Of a stretch of 64,000 bases of DNA, positions 22,961 to 37,700 are shown one piece after another (positions within the stretch are counted from its first letter, which is position 1; the number at the start of each line of letters is the position of its first letter). The translations under genes were made by a program, and so were the position numbers. The DNA lies in the NCBI GenBank assembly GCA_029931535.1, contig JAQPZY010001686.1, positions 9,707,001-9,771,000 of the forward strand, written 5' to 3'. Source of the DNA: Margaritifera margaritifera. Taxonomy: Eukaryota > Mollusca > Bivalvia > Unionida > Margaritiferidae. A model generated the notes under the pieces. That model ran no database searches. It saw only the letters and a program-made list of their open reading frames with translations, and was not told the DNA's origin.

Positions 22961-25900
22961 TACTAATTGAGTCTAACCTTTGGGTGGACTGATATAGAAC
23001 ACACATGTAAGAATCCATATTGGACACTGCAACTGAAAACTTGTGGGGACTTTGGACTAAATGAAAAAGTCCAACAATTCAAATGCAATCTTATCAAAAT
23101 TCCAGACAGACATCAGTTTATCACCCATATGCAATTCCTGTGACAATATTTATCGAAGTAAATACTACTTAATTCTTTACATAAATTATTATTATTATTA
23201 TTATTAGTTATTATTATTATTATTACTGTTATCATTATATTTATTACTATTATTATTATTATTATTATTATTATTATCTCTTGTTCAGTATCCAAAAACA
23301 ACATTTTCATGACATATTTCCTTTACTACCTCCTCCAAGCATAGCTTTACTGGGATGTAATATCTTTAGTATCTATTGTTGTATCTGGTCTAAGATAGCA
23401 TTGATTATTGACAAGTAGAGTTTCAATCCTTTGTCCCAACCTAGAAGCAGGTCAAAACAATTTGGTTCTCTGTAAGATAAACATGTAACTATACAGATCA
23501 CCCCATCTTTGAATTTTGTGATACAATTATGCCAATATGACATCAACACAAAACAGACATGTAGTTCACTCATTTTAAGATCATTTTTAAATTATTTCTT
23601 CTTTTTATTGTATTATTTCACTCTTGTCTGTAGATTCCCCCTGTCATTCAAACATGTAATAGTCCATGTTTTCTCTTGGCTTTTGTGTTTAGTGTTTCTT
23701 TTGTGGATGTAAGTTGGGAAACTGTTTGTAATAGTACATTAACCAATTTCTGTCTCAATATATATGGCAAGGCTGATCACATTTTTTTTCATCCACTTAT
23801 CAGGGACTAGTGGTTGCAGAAAATTCACTTGTTCCACCTACCTTTTCACTTGTCCCAAAATTTCAATAACTTGCCAAGATTCGATGAGATGTCTGCACTT
23901 TAATCCATAGAAAGAACAAAAGAAATAATGTAAAACATATCTGTTTCCTCAAAGGGATTAATTTGTCAGTTTTTGATTGTCAAGGAATGGAAAGGAATTT
24001 ACTGGAATTCAGACTTTCCCTAACTTCTTCTCTCAAGACTTGATCAAATGACAAAACAAAAGTCTCATGACCCGAGTCTGTTATTGTAATTAACACCAAG
24101 TTTGACACCATTCTTCTGGAGTGCACACAGCATTTCCATATCAGACAATGGATTTCCATAAAGGGTTAGAATGTAGGTTGTAGGTTTTAAAATGTCCATT
24201 CCTAGTGGAGTGTCAGCAACTCAAATTTCAGGGATGTATGCGCCAGTGTCGGTTTCCATTATGAACATGTTGAATTTCCAACCTGTGCCAGTTTGGGATA
24301 TTGTTTGCAATAACTGCAAAATATCTTTCCTTCAGTGATTCAAGCCACACATAATTATCAATCCAATGTGACTGAAAATTTCTTTGTCTAAGTGGTGTCA
24401 TATTTGACATGTTTTACTTCCGCAGAGTCTAGCTTATGTCTCTTTGGAGAAATAGTTACCTCCAACTCAGTGGCAGCCTTACATTTTATCCATCCACTTT
24501 CACGTGAATGTTCCTTCTCTGAATTTTCCCTATAACTTCCTTGCAAAGATAATTAAGTCAACTCATTTTGTCCACATAGTAAAGATGACCTCATTCTTCA
24601 ACTACTTCTAAAGTTGTCATAACATACATTTTGTAGTTTAAATATAAACACAGACAGCTCCTTAATTAGCATAATTGATTCACTTCAAACAGAATATCAC
24701 ACATGGAAGCTGATCCTCTGTATAATCAATTAAAAATTAAAGAATCATTACTGTTTTTTGATCAGTTCATAATGGAAACCGACACTAATGTCCGTAAAGT
24801 GCCTTTTATTAATTTAATTGCATTGACTCACTGGATTGAAATCAAAGTGTGATCCACTCATGAGTATCTGGGTTGAGTAAATGCAATATAACAAAGCCAT
24901 TTAGAATACAGCTAATTAATCATACCTGATTTTTGTTTGAAGTATTCTGATTAGCTGATAATTTGCTCGCTTAACCAAATATGCATTCAAGCGGTAATAG
25001 AACGTGCATACATACAACAGTTATCAATGACCGCTTACTGTAGTATCACATGATATGAATGAATAAGTGGAGAGAGGTAGATTCAAGCATTCAGTATGCC
25101 CAGGGGCATGAATGGCCAGATAAAGGTAGATAAAGTGATTAAAGCATGAAAATTAGCACTTGCCTGACTTGTTTTAAAACAGGAAATAAGCACTAGTCCT
25201 GGACTAGCATCTTGCAAAAGTTTACTTGTCCAACTTTGAAATGAATAGTCTGGGATGTCAGGCTATGGAATTTGATCAGCCTTGTATGGGAAAATGTATA
25301 TTTACTACAAAGTGAAATGGATACACTATTTTGTTGCTCTCTTACCAGTTAACAAAAATGCATAATGTACTACATGATGATTCAACGGAATATAATAACA
25401 AACTTTCTTTATCATGTACTTTCTACTGCAGTGGTATCAACACCATTTTTCCCTCTGTCATGTCCAGAGATAGATTTGTCCTCTTATGAGCTTTTTCCAT
25501 CTGTTCAACAATGTGAAGTATTATAAACAAAGTTAATTCTATGATATCAAAAGTAATTCTGTGGGGTGGGTGGATGGGCACATCATGATATTTTTGTATG
25601 TGAGACAGTGTTCTGTTGAACCCTTGATTGTGGGATGCTACAAAATCCCATCAAGAGTCAAGCTGATCTATAACATTTCTCAAACAATGTGTAGTCCCAA
25701 TCAGATTTTCACACATTTCGGAGACTCAAGAGCTCTAACAATTTTATCAAAGACAAAGTCTGCTAAAATTCAGTGGATGCTGGAATATTGTCAAGAATAG
25801 AAGACCATGTCAGCAAGTGTAGCCATAATTGTAATTAGCCATAATTGTAAAAATACTATGTTGTAATTATTAATAAAATAATATTTTTATCAAAATAGTT

Positions 25901-28900
25901 TCATGTTTATTATAGGTGTCCCTGATCCAGTCAGAAAGCTGCAACATCATTAACAGATTTGGGTGCATTTTTATACCAAATAGGTACCTATTTTTGGATG
26001 AGGGGATGATCCTATGGAGGGACAAACTGGCCTTCAGGGTTTATAATCCAGATAAACCCATAAAGTATGGGATCAAGTCCTATATGATCTGTAACTCTAC
26101 TAATGTACTAGGTACATGTTCTTGGATGAAGGGATGATCCAATGGAGGGGCAAAATGGCCTTCTCTTTTTATAATCCAGATAAACCCATCAATTATGGGA
26201 TCAAGTCCTATATGGTCTGTGACTCTACAAATGGATATTGTTCTAAGTTTCAGTTGTATGCTGGTAAAACTAATGCATCTGTAAGTGAAAACAGCAAAAC
26301 ATATAACCTTGCTATGGAAATGATACATGTCCTTATTGGACAGGGTTACAATTTGTTCATGGACAGTCAATATATGTCCCCAAAACTGTTCCAAGGATAA
26401 TGGGACTTGGAAAAGACTTGGTGCAATTGGGACAGTATGTAGCACTAGGAATAAGACTTAGTGCAATTGGGACAGAGTGTAGCACTAGATGAAGGATTTC
26501 ACAAAATCTGAATGACAACAAACTGACAGTTTGACATGAGACTTACACGATGCACACTGGTCCTTAGTAGCCATGAAAAACTGTATATACTCACGTACAA
26601 GCCAGGTCCAAATGCAAACAACATAGACCCTGATCTGCATCGCATAATGTGCCGGCATCTACAGATTAGTCCTTACAAACTGCATAGACCCAGATCTGCT
26701 GGCATGTTATGTGATGGCAGATCTGGATCTATGCAGCTTGCAGTTGGTATCAGCTTATATGTGAGTATATATGATACACTGATAAGAACCAAGTCATTCT
26801 TCTTGGTACAACTTAGTAGAGTATATCTTAGTACAGTATGTTCAAACTGGCAAGAATGACCCAAAGACTGGCCTTGCTATTGAACGGCCAGAGATAGTCA
26901 ACCTTTACAATAAGTATTTGGGGGGGGGGGGTAGATAGAGCAGATCAAATAATGTCATATCAATGCTTTCATTCAAGAACAATTAAATGGTGGAAGAAAG
27001 TTTTCTTGCAGATGTTTAATTTAATGGTTACAAATGCTTATATCTTATATAAAATATCCTCTCCATATGTAGTGAAAATGCCTCTGCATGTGTTTAGGAG
27101 AAAATCAGTGTCCCAGATTGCTGAAGCTTCTGGCATTGTTGGAGAAATTCTTAGAGGTGAACATGATGAGCAGGAGGTCCTCTTGAGGCTGGAGGGTCAA
27201 CATTTTCCATACAAACTCACATAAGAAAATTCTGAGTGTACACAGAAATTGTGTGTAGTTTGTGGTCCAGGGGAAAGCAAATACAGCTTCAATGGGGACC
27301 CAGAAGAGGTGTGTAGGGAGAACTACTATCATGAATTGTGGACAGTGTGATGTGCCACTTGGTGTTACTCCCTGCTTTGAAATATACAATACAAAGGAGT
27401 ACATATTAGCATACAAGAGGATTCGGCTGGCACAAAAATAGTGATGAATATGACAATGTGGTCTAAGAGGTGGAGTAAATAAAAGTACCAAGAAATAAAA
27501 AGTATTGGATATATACTTTTAAAAAAAAATACTTTACTTGAACTGGTCCAAAGAGGTGAAGAGTGAGTGCTTTCACTTCTGTCCCCTGAGATGTAATATG
27601 AATTGCTTTTCAAACCATTTCTGTGAATTTATTGTTCCAATTTTTAACCGAGTGTAACAATTAAATCATCTGTCATTCTCTTTCCATCCAGAATTTTCAT
27701 TTGTGAATGTAAACACAAGAAACTAGTCAGAGCAGCCAGAGGTACGGTAAGAAATTATACCAGATTTATACACAATTTAATACATGTACCAACATATAAA
27801 ATGTAAATTTTAAAAATGTTCAGGGGTTATTTCTTTTTATTTTTGTTGTGTTTTAACTGCTAATTCTGAATGTTTTTACATAGACATTTAACATTTGGCA
27901 CATTAAACTATGTTATATTTCAACATCTTTTCATAACTTTTTTGTGAAGAATCTGACATTCTTTCTTTGTTTAATATACATGTCTTCAAAACATCAGTAA
28001 CGTGGTTCAATATAAAAAGGGTATTCATATAATTATTCAATATAAAAAGGGTATTCATATAATTATTCAATATAAAAAGGGTATTCATATAATTATTCAA
28101 TACTGGGTTTCAAAAGAGGGTGCAGCAATAATTGTTGATACATTTGATCTGCATACCATCTTTATATTTTCACATCTTTCCAACTGTGAAACCATCATCA
28201 TTGCTATGTAAATTGAGACATTACTGTTCTACATACAACCATCATCATTGTTATGTAAATTGAGACATTACTTTTCTACATAAAACCATCATCATTGTTA
28301 TGTAAATTGAGACATTACTGTTCGACATACAACCATCATCATTGCTATGTAAATTGAGACATTACTGTTCTACATACAACCATCATCATTCCTATGTAAA
28401 TTGAGACATTAGTGTTCAACATACAACCATCATCATTCCTATGTAAATTGAGACATTACTGTTCTACATTAAACAAATGGCAAATATCCCATTATCCTTA
28501 TTCCATTATAGAATGTTTAATTTGATTTTTAAGTGGTTTTAAATAAGCAGTTCAAAATCCATTGGAACATTATTGAACTCTTTATGGTATTTCTTGTTGG
28601 ACAAATTCTTTGTATGCTATCTTGCGGTAATGAGATAAGTGATTTAGTTTGACAATCAACAAAGCTTGAAACAATATATAAAATGTTTTGAAAATAAAAT
28701 ATGCAAATAAGAAATGGTTTCAATATTATTCTTTTTAGAAGAATTCCCATTTTTCTTAAATTTCATTCATTTTGTTGCAATGAAAACCATGAAACCCTTA
28801 AATTGAAATGAAAAATATATAATAAGAACATGTATGCATTCAAATATGATGTGATAAAAAATTTTAATGCAATTTTGTTGAATATTACATGTTTTTTAGC

Positions 28901-31900
28901 TGTGATAGTGATTTTGGTTAAAACTCCTTATCAGCTCTCAAAACAATTCAGCATAGGCAGGTCAGGCAGCTTACAACAAACTCAGCATGTGGATGCATGT
29001 CATTTGAAAACAACTCAGCACTAACAGGGTTAACACAAAATGATATCTACAAATTAAGTCAAACAATTACTGACTTTTGATTTTGGCTGATGCAAGGATT
29101 TATCAATCCCAGAAAAAAAAGTGATATTCAACAAGGCCACTAAAATATCATAATTTACAGTATGTAAACTAAGTGTGATAACAACGTACCTGGGGGAAGA
29201 CTATCAATGGATTTCTGTATATGAACATCCATATTAAAAATGACATAGTTGTCCTCTTTGGCTATTGCTACAGGCGTATCTTGAAGTGAGGTCAGATCTG
29301 ATCCTTGGGAGTCTGCAAGACACAGAATGATTCTATAAGATGTCACCCGATGAAATGCAAGCTTACCCATAATCAAATTGTTTTCTTATTTTCTGAACAA
29401 ACATAGATACACTGATATAGAGGAATGCAAATGTGCCTAAGCGCAACCATGTATCGCTGTGTGCTCAGTATTTGTGTACTTTCATATAGTACAGCACACC
29501 CTCACTATAAGGCCCTTCATTATAACACCATTCATGTTATAAGACAGGTATGGTCATGGATTGGATTTTATTATGTAATTGTACAATTATTTATTATATA
29601 CTTTAGCATGAAATATAGAAACTTACTGGCAAAATAATTTTCACATTTTTTTCATTCCTATATTTTCACATGTGAAAAATATATCCTTATATTTTTACAT
29701 GCGAAAATATAAGATTTCCCATCATGCCATACGATGTTTAATTGCGTGTGTCTACATAAGTTATACCTGCAGCAACAAAAACGAGCACTTTGTGAGCTAG
29801 AACAAATAAATAAAAACTGCATTATATTTCATGTGAGCTAGAACAAATAAATAAAAACTGCATTATATTTCAGACATGGAAAATTAATTTTTGCTGAAGA
29901 AATCTGAATTGACGCCGTTTGCGTCTCTATAGTTATTTCCCCTTACTTCCTTGACAATGACAATAAACCCGCTGTGATGCATTGCTGAATTGAACTTGCT
30001 TTGTGGTCAGATATGATCAAATAGTTTACAAAAATGTCAAAATTATAATTTACTGCAACAGATCAGGTCATCCCAATCCTACCGCTCTCTTAAGTCACTG
30101 ATCAGCCTATGAAAGTGAGGTGATTTTACGAAATGGGGGGGTGGGGTCTTGTGCTGAAGAGTGAGTTTAATCTTCTAAGCTTTGATTCTGTAGCAAGTTT
30201 GGTATATAATAAAAAGAAAATGTTCTTTTCCTGCATAAATACTGGATATATTACATCTTGGATATATACTGGATATATTTCATCTTGTGGTACCAAAAAT
30301 GATATATTTTAACTCGTGGCTTCGCCATGAGTTAAAATATCACATTTTTTTGTACCACACGAAGAAATATATCTGGTATTAACATTGGAAAACAAAATAT
30401 CCTCTATATATTCAGTGTACTTAATTATACGGTGATTTCACTACAAGGCAGTATATTCCATGTCTCCCATGGACAGCATAATAATGAAGGAATACCAAAT
30501 AATGCACTTCATTATACAGTGGTTTTACTATAAGGTGGTATACTCCATGTCTCCCACGGACAGCATTATAATAAAGGAGTACTTTAATAGTGCACTGGTC
30601 AGAATTTTTAAAATTCAGTGTGGGACTCCCAACACTTCAAAATGTACCATGTATTAATTATAACAGAAATCTGGCTTGCACTTCTAAAACTGTATGTTAA
30701 AATCCCAAGAAAACACCCTGTTAGTTCAACTATGACTATGTCAATATACACTAGCATGTGTAGATGCGGCATTGATTTTATAAAGCGGAACCCGTGACTT
30801 TTTTGCAAAATGTGCAAAGATTCCTTTCATTTATGAGAAAGTACTAATATTTATAAATATAAAGAATTGAAAAAAAAAAGAGATCGAGAAGAATTGACAG
30901 TATAAGCAAATGTCAACTGAAAATACTAGCATTACACTGAAAATGGTATCATGCATATGACACAAATTCCATGAAATACAATTGGTTAACTTAGATCAGC
31001 CCAGACTTTGTGAAAAGAAGAGATGTTTGGCTAGATTATGTCAACCAAAGACAAATCTGTCTCTTGAGTGACTTGTTTAGGTGAACGAAATGGTTCATTG
31101 AAATGTTTTTAAAAAATGAAGGTTAAAACTGGTTTTCATTGTGTAAGAATGAAGTACATAAAAAGTGTGATCATAAATCATAATCTTACCAACACAGAAA
31201 GCACTGATTATCTCAAATGTTCTATCTATCTATCTACTAGTATCTACCTTTCTACCTACCCATACATGTGATTCTACTAGTGGAGGGACACAAATACTGT
31301 TTTAAAGGCTGTCTACTGCACATACCATTTTATAGTTGAAATCTACTGCTTTTGAAAAATAAAAGACTTTTTTTATTTTTAAAAAAAATTGGTATTTGTT
31401 CGCATTCTATATGCACACTACAGAAACCAGTGCAATGATGTGTGGCTGAGTAATTGGATTAAGAAGGCTAACATGTACACAACAAGCTGTTAATTGATTA
31501 CCTTATTGTTGTAATCTGGAGAGTTTAAGGCCAAATGTGAGATGTTTTATTAGATCTTATAAGTAATAAAGGGATCAAAGGTGGTCCATAATGGCTTTTG
31601 AGTCACTGAATAAAAATCGGCTGACCTTTAGCAGAGGTGAGATAAAAACAAGAGACCAACACAAAAATGATTTCGGCAGAAACGCTTGAGAAAGTGTTTT
31701 GATTTTTTTATTGTTTACTTGCTACTGCATTGTTCAAGATGTTTTTAGAGGAATATTTCAGAGCAGCTCATATATTTTTTAGTTCAACTCATGTCAAAAT
31801 ACCAAAACATGTGCTTTTCCTAATGATAAAAACCATCAGATAGAAATATGAGGCTCAGGAATACATCTTAAGTCCAACTCAGGAACTTCCTCTTTGGGGT

Positions 31901-34752
31901 GAACTTAGCTTGGAGGAGTATTGGAGAGCAGCCAGCAGCCTTAAAAACCCAGCCACAGGAAAACTGAAGTTTGAACTTGTTTGCAGGTTGAGTGTGGTTG
32001 TTTTGTCATTGCCACATTCTAATGATAATACAGAGAGAAAAATACAAAGTGATTCAAGGGGAAATCTGGACCAGAAATCTAGTGAGAGCCTGTTAAGGGT
32101 GAAACTTAATAATCACAATGAATGTGATCAGTGGTCACCTATCAGTGATCGTGTGAAAGAAACTAAAAATGCTTGTGAATTTATTTATTTTTAAATCTTT
32201 GCAGTGAACTATGAGACATACAATTCTTACTTTTTAATTTAATTTACAATACACAGACTTGTATTACTCAATTATTATTATAACATTTTCCATGAGAAAC
32301 TGATTCATGTACAAAACTTGCTGTTTTATTATAGCATGAAGAGAATTACATATTATTGCAAAAAATGCATTTGTTTTCTTTTCAATCCCCTCAAAACATG
32401 TAAAATTTATGTCGATAAAAAAATCTACTGGTTTAGAAGCCAATCTACTGATCAAAATTTGCAAATCTACTGGTTTGATATCCTGGTACTGTCACATGTA
32501 TGCCTACCTATCTCTCTATCTATCTATAACTACCTACCCACCTATCTATCTATATCTATCTACCTACCTACCTAGTCCATAACTTCCTATTCTTGAAAAT
32601 TAACAGGAACCCCTGATATATATCAAACAGGCAAACTGATCTATATTTTGATACCATAAAACTGGCAGTTTTTTATTGCTGCTAAATTTACTAATTTTGG
32701 GCATCAAGTCAGGTTGTAACAAGAGAACCATGAGCATAGTATATGCCCGCCTTGCATTTAATAGTCCTTGATGTATGCACTAGTAGGGCACGATTGACTC
32801 TGGAGATTATTGACAAACAGGTCTCAGTGACCTGGACCTTTGGTCACAGTATGTGGTCTTAAACTAAATTTACAGTGCAGAATACATTATTTTCTTATAG
32901 ACTTACCATGACCATGACCTTTGACCTTTAGACTCCAGAATCTACAGGCTTCTTTATTATCCTAAGTGCAAGCCATTTCACAAAGTTTGGTCAAGGAACT
33001 TATGCTAGAACAAAAGTTATTCTGCAAAACCCATTTTTGTTGGAGTGACAATGACCCTGACCTTTGACCTTTTGACATTCAAATCTATAGGCCTCTTCCA
33101 TACCTTAAGTGCAAGCCCTCCACAAACTTTGGAAAAGGTACATGGTCTGGAACTAAAGTTATTATGCAAAAAATATTTTTCTTTTTCAATCACAGTGACC
33201 TTGTCTTTTGATCCCAAAATCAATAGGCTTTTTTGTACCCAAAGTGCAAATCATCAACAAACTTTTGTGAAGGTACATGGTTGAGAACTAATCTTTGTGC
33301 AGAAACCATTTTTTATTCTTCAGTCACAATGTCCTTTACCTTCGAAGTTTTGACCTCAAAATCAATATCTTCTACCTTACTCCATGTGCAAACCGTCCAT
33401 AAAGTTTGGTCCAGGTCTGTGATGTAGAATTGAAGTTAATCATTTTTCTTTTTTCAGTCACAGTGACATTGACCTTGACCTTTTGACCTAAAAAATTTAT
33501 AATCTTCTTCCTTACCTCAAGTTCAAGCCATCCACAAGGTTTGGTCTAGGTCTGTAATGCTGAACTAATGTTATTATGCAGAAACCATTTCTCTACTTTC
33601 AGCCACAGTGACCTTGACCTTTGACCTTTTTATTCCAAAATTGATAGGCTTCTTCCTTACTCCAAGTGCAAGCCATCCACAAAACTTTGGTCCAGGTATG
33701 TGATGTAAAACTGATGTTTCTTGGAAACCATTTTTCTTCTTTCAGTCACTGTGACCTTGATCTTGTTGCTGTTGACCCTGAAATCAATGTGGCTTTGCCT
33801 TACCCCAAGCGCAAGCCATCCACAAAGTTTGGTCCAGGTTTGAAATGTATAACAAATTCTATTGTGCAGAAACCGTTTTTCTTCTTTCAATCACAGTGAC
33901 ACTGACCTTTGACGTTTTTACCCCAAAATTGATTGGCTTCTTCCTTGATTACCCAAAGTGCAAACCATCTACAAAGTTTGGAAATGGTAAATGGTGGAGA
34001 ACTTGAGTTATTGTGCAGAAACAAAAGTAGGGAACAGATAGCTGGAAGGATGGATGGACATCATAACATAATAAACTCAGCTTTATGTCGGGTTTGTAAA
34101 AAATTAAACATGTAAACATATACATGTGACATAATTCATTACTCTGTCATTCCTTAACCCATAAAATCAAAGACATAAAACATAAATTGTAAAAATTACA
34201 CATCATTATTAGACAGATAGAGAGACAGACAAATATGTGGGTAGGTTGATAGGTAGGTAGGTAGATAGGGATGTATATAGATAGATAGAACTAAGATACA
34301 TAGAAAGGAGCATTTGAGATAAAAGTGCTTCATAAGTGCTTTTTGTGTGTTGGTGTGATTATAATTAATAATGACACATTTTTTGGACATCTTATTTGTC
34401 ACAATGATGCAAGTTTCAGTCAACTTCTTTCTAATGCAGTGTCACAAAACTTGTGCATCTCAACAAACATCCAGACAGTGACTAGCTGATCCATTCAGCT
34501 GGATTTTATAATAAAAGCTTTGCGTATGAAATGGGTCAGAGATAACTAATACAAGATGTGTAACCATCTGCCCTTGGGGTACGAGCAATAGTCAGTTTGA
34601 GGATTATATCTAAAAACATGCGAAGAACGAAATAAACCAGATGTTGACACCTTTTGGGACAGCAAGACATCTTATTCTTTGCATACAAGCACAAAAATCG
34701 ACTGTTACTGGGACTTCCTTAGGCACTAATTTTGCTGCCATAGACCACAAAT

Positions 34753-34786
<34 letters not shown>

Positions 34787-37700
34787 GTAGGACCCCGCTA
34801 TAGCACGCTTCGTTATAGCACAAATTCGGATATAACACGATGGTGGCATGGCTCCCGAAATTCAATCTATTTTTTCGTACATGAAACAAAATTATTTTTT
34901 CAAAGTATGAAAAATAATGTGTAAAAAATTAATTCTCATTTTTGGGAAGAGATCATGTATGAATTCGGATATATTACGATCATGGCGTGGCTACCAAAAT
35001 TTTACAATAATTTCACCAATTTCTTGAACGACTGCATAGTTTTGTGCCAAAATAAACAAGAGTTTGATTTAATAATTTGGCAAGCTGTATTGTATTCTTG
35101 AAGAAAAAGTGTCTTATGATTGCATCTTTCATTATATGAATAAAGATGCTGAACATTTCTATTTGTGAATGTTCATTTCAAATGTGTCAGTAGTCAATCA
35201 CTGCACTTTGATCTTAGTTTATTTTTGAAAGATGTCAGCTCATTTTAAAGCTGACAAGTGTTAATCTTATTATTACTGGTACATGAACAATAAAGTCATT
35301 AAGTCTTCTTTGTGTTTGTCTTCAATACATTCTGTGTACAATCGTTGCTCAAACAATAGCCGACATATGTTTGCTCATTCAACTGCATACACAGCCAAGC
35401 ACCAAACAATGTGGTGGTTGAAAAAAGATTCGCACCTGAATTTATAAATCAATTAATTTACATCATTGCCAATCATCAAAGTCAATCTCAAAGCTAAAGT
35501 TGTTCAAAACCATGCGGCAATTTTTTATAAAACATCAAAATAATGAAAGCCGCCAATGTGCACACGTGGCTTGGTGGTGTTGTTAGACAATCCCCACGCA
35601 ATCAGTTGACCAGTGAATAATATTGTACATTCCCTATAAAAATGACCCCATTATTGATTAATAATTATTCTTGCTGTAGTCGTTCAAACAAATAGGTGTC
35701 AGAGTTTTAATTAGTAGTTATTTACAATGGATAACAGTACACGGAAACGTTAAGCTTTTTCTGATAAAGAGAAGCTTGAAGCCATGGACAGGATTAAATC
35801 CAGTGTTTCCACAAGTCAGTTTTAATTCCCAAGTGACATTTCCCAAGTTATCTGCAAGTGCACATGGGCCGATAAGCCTCTGGCTTGTAAAAGCACTCAC
35901 TTTGTTTTCAAGTAGAGTTCTACAACTTCCTGTGGATATACTTTGACCTTAATCCCTTAGCTTGTAAAGGCACCACACTCTTTGTTTTCCCACGTGACAA
36001 CCCTTTGATCAAGCCGCTTGTTTGATACTTGATCAGTGCCAAGTAACAGAGGGTGGTTATTTGAACTCCCTGTGATCTTGCTGCACAATTGACACGTGTC
36101 CAGTTGCATCCTTTAATAGATTTCTGACTTTATGATCAAAGTGTTACTTGCAAGAGCCCAAGCTCAGTCTCGTGCATAAGCACCCGCATATGGCAGTACA
36201 GTTGAGGAATCGGAGTCGAACGTGATTTACGATGACTAGACGACAATGTAGGATTTCAGAACTTTATCAGACAATGATATTATACTTCTGTGTGCATATT
36301 TTCAATGGAATTATTATGGACTCACTCCTACGCATGCCATGAGATCGGCTGGTGAGTACACGTGTTGATCCTTTAACTATTCATGCTATACAATAGACAA
36401 GTACATATAAATGTACCAATGCATGGTTCTCTGAATAAAGTAAAATATTATATGTGCAATCTCTGTTTTCACTGCATGTGTATTTATCGTTTATTATACA
36501 TTAATTTAAGATGGTAACTGTGCCAATGAAGCACGTTGTTTTGAGCCCACAATTTACCCCCCCCCCCATTTTTTTGGTGCATGCATCATTTTCTTCAGCT
36601 AAATGACGTGGTTTTGTCTAGGTTAGTTATAGCACGGTTCGGGACATAGCACGATCCCGTTTTGTGGACCCCGACCATTGTGCTATAGCGGGGTCCTACT
36701 GTATATATATATACTGTATATATAAGTACACTGGCTCCAGCAAAGTCCTAAGTTCAACACTGTGTAAATTTCTCTAATAGTAAGAGATTCTATCATAAGA
36801 AACCAGATTTCAGAATGGTGACACGGCCAAGCATTCTTGTGCACTGACCTAGTGACCCGCTATAGTCAGCACCTTCTGCTTACAGAGCAAAAAAAGTGTA
36901 AAACAGAAAGTTGACACTTTAATTTTTTCCTGGTAAATATGACTGCATGAAAATACAATGGTCGACTTTCAGTTCAAAATTCTATTATAAAGAGTGAAAA
37001 AAATAGACCATATAAAATAAAAGTTTTAGAAAATTAACTTTTCTATTTGTGTTCCAAATTTCAGCTCTGTATCTCAAAGGGTATGAAAGCTATGCCAATT
37101 TCCAGTCACCCTTTCACAGCTTTGATTGGCAACATTCAAACAAGGAACAGACAGAAAGTTTCCTTGTAAGGCTCTTTGTGACATCATCAGTGGAATTGGA
37201 TGAGTCAAAATAGTCAATTGGAGGTCTCTGATCAACAAAACTTATGTAAGTTTAAGAGAGAGAAAAAAAAATACATAGGATCATGACATAAAACTGTGAA
37301 AAGCATCAGATGCAATAATTAGTATAGTCAGATGCAATAATTAGTAAAACTGTGAAAAGCAGTCAGATGCAATAATTAGTATGCAATAATTAGCATGCAG
37401 TCAGATGTAATAATTAGTATGCAGTCAGATGCAATAATTAGTAAAACTGTGAAAAGCAGTCAGATGCAATAATTAGCATGCAGTCAGATGCAATAATTAG
37501 TATGCAGTCAGATGCAATAATTAGTAAAGTTAAGAAAAATTCCGGTTTCCCAGACCACCAACCACAAACCCTGGTTTTGACTTCAAAACTGGCCTGCACT
37601 ATATTTTGTATCCACCTACCACAAACTCTGGTTTTCACTTTGAAACTGGCCTTCACTGTATTTTGTATCCACCTGCCGTAAACCCTGGTTTTGACTTCGA

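Larger units (their letters stand above)
25913..27420 (+). pseudogene. piggyBac-type transposase relic (DDE_Tnp_1_7), interrupted
   Basis: Plus-strand pieces in family order: [21 protein letters not shown] (first catalytic Asp region), YGIKSYM-CDSTNGY, the second Asp block [22 protein letters not shown], then after a [49 protein letters not shown], and a cysteine-rich tail near 27220-27390. Damage includes a 128-bp tandem duplication (25983-26238), stops, a second short duplication near 26400-26490, a frameshifting poly-G run in the GGVDRADQ codons (26922-26931) and the MITE at 26582-26774. It cannot encode an active enzyme. Confidence 0.88.
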
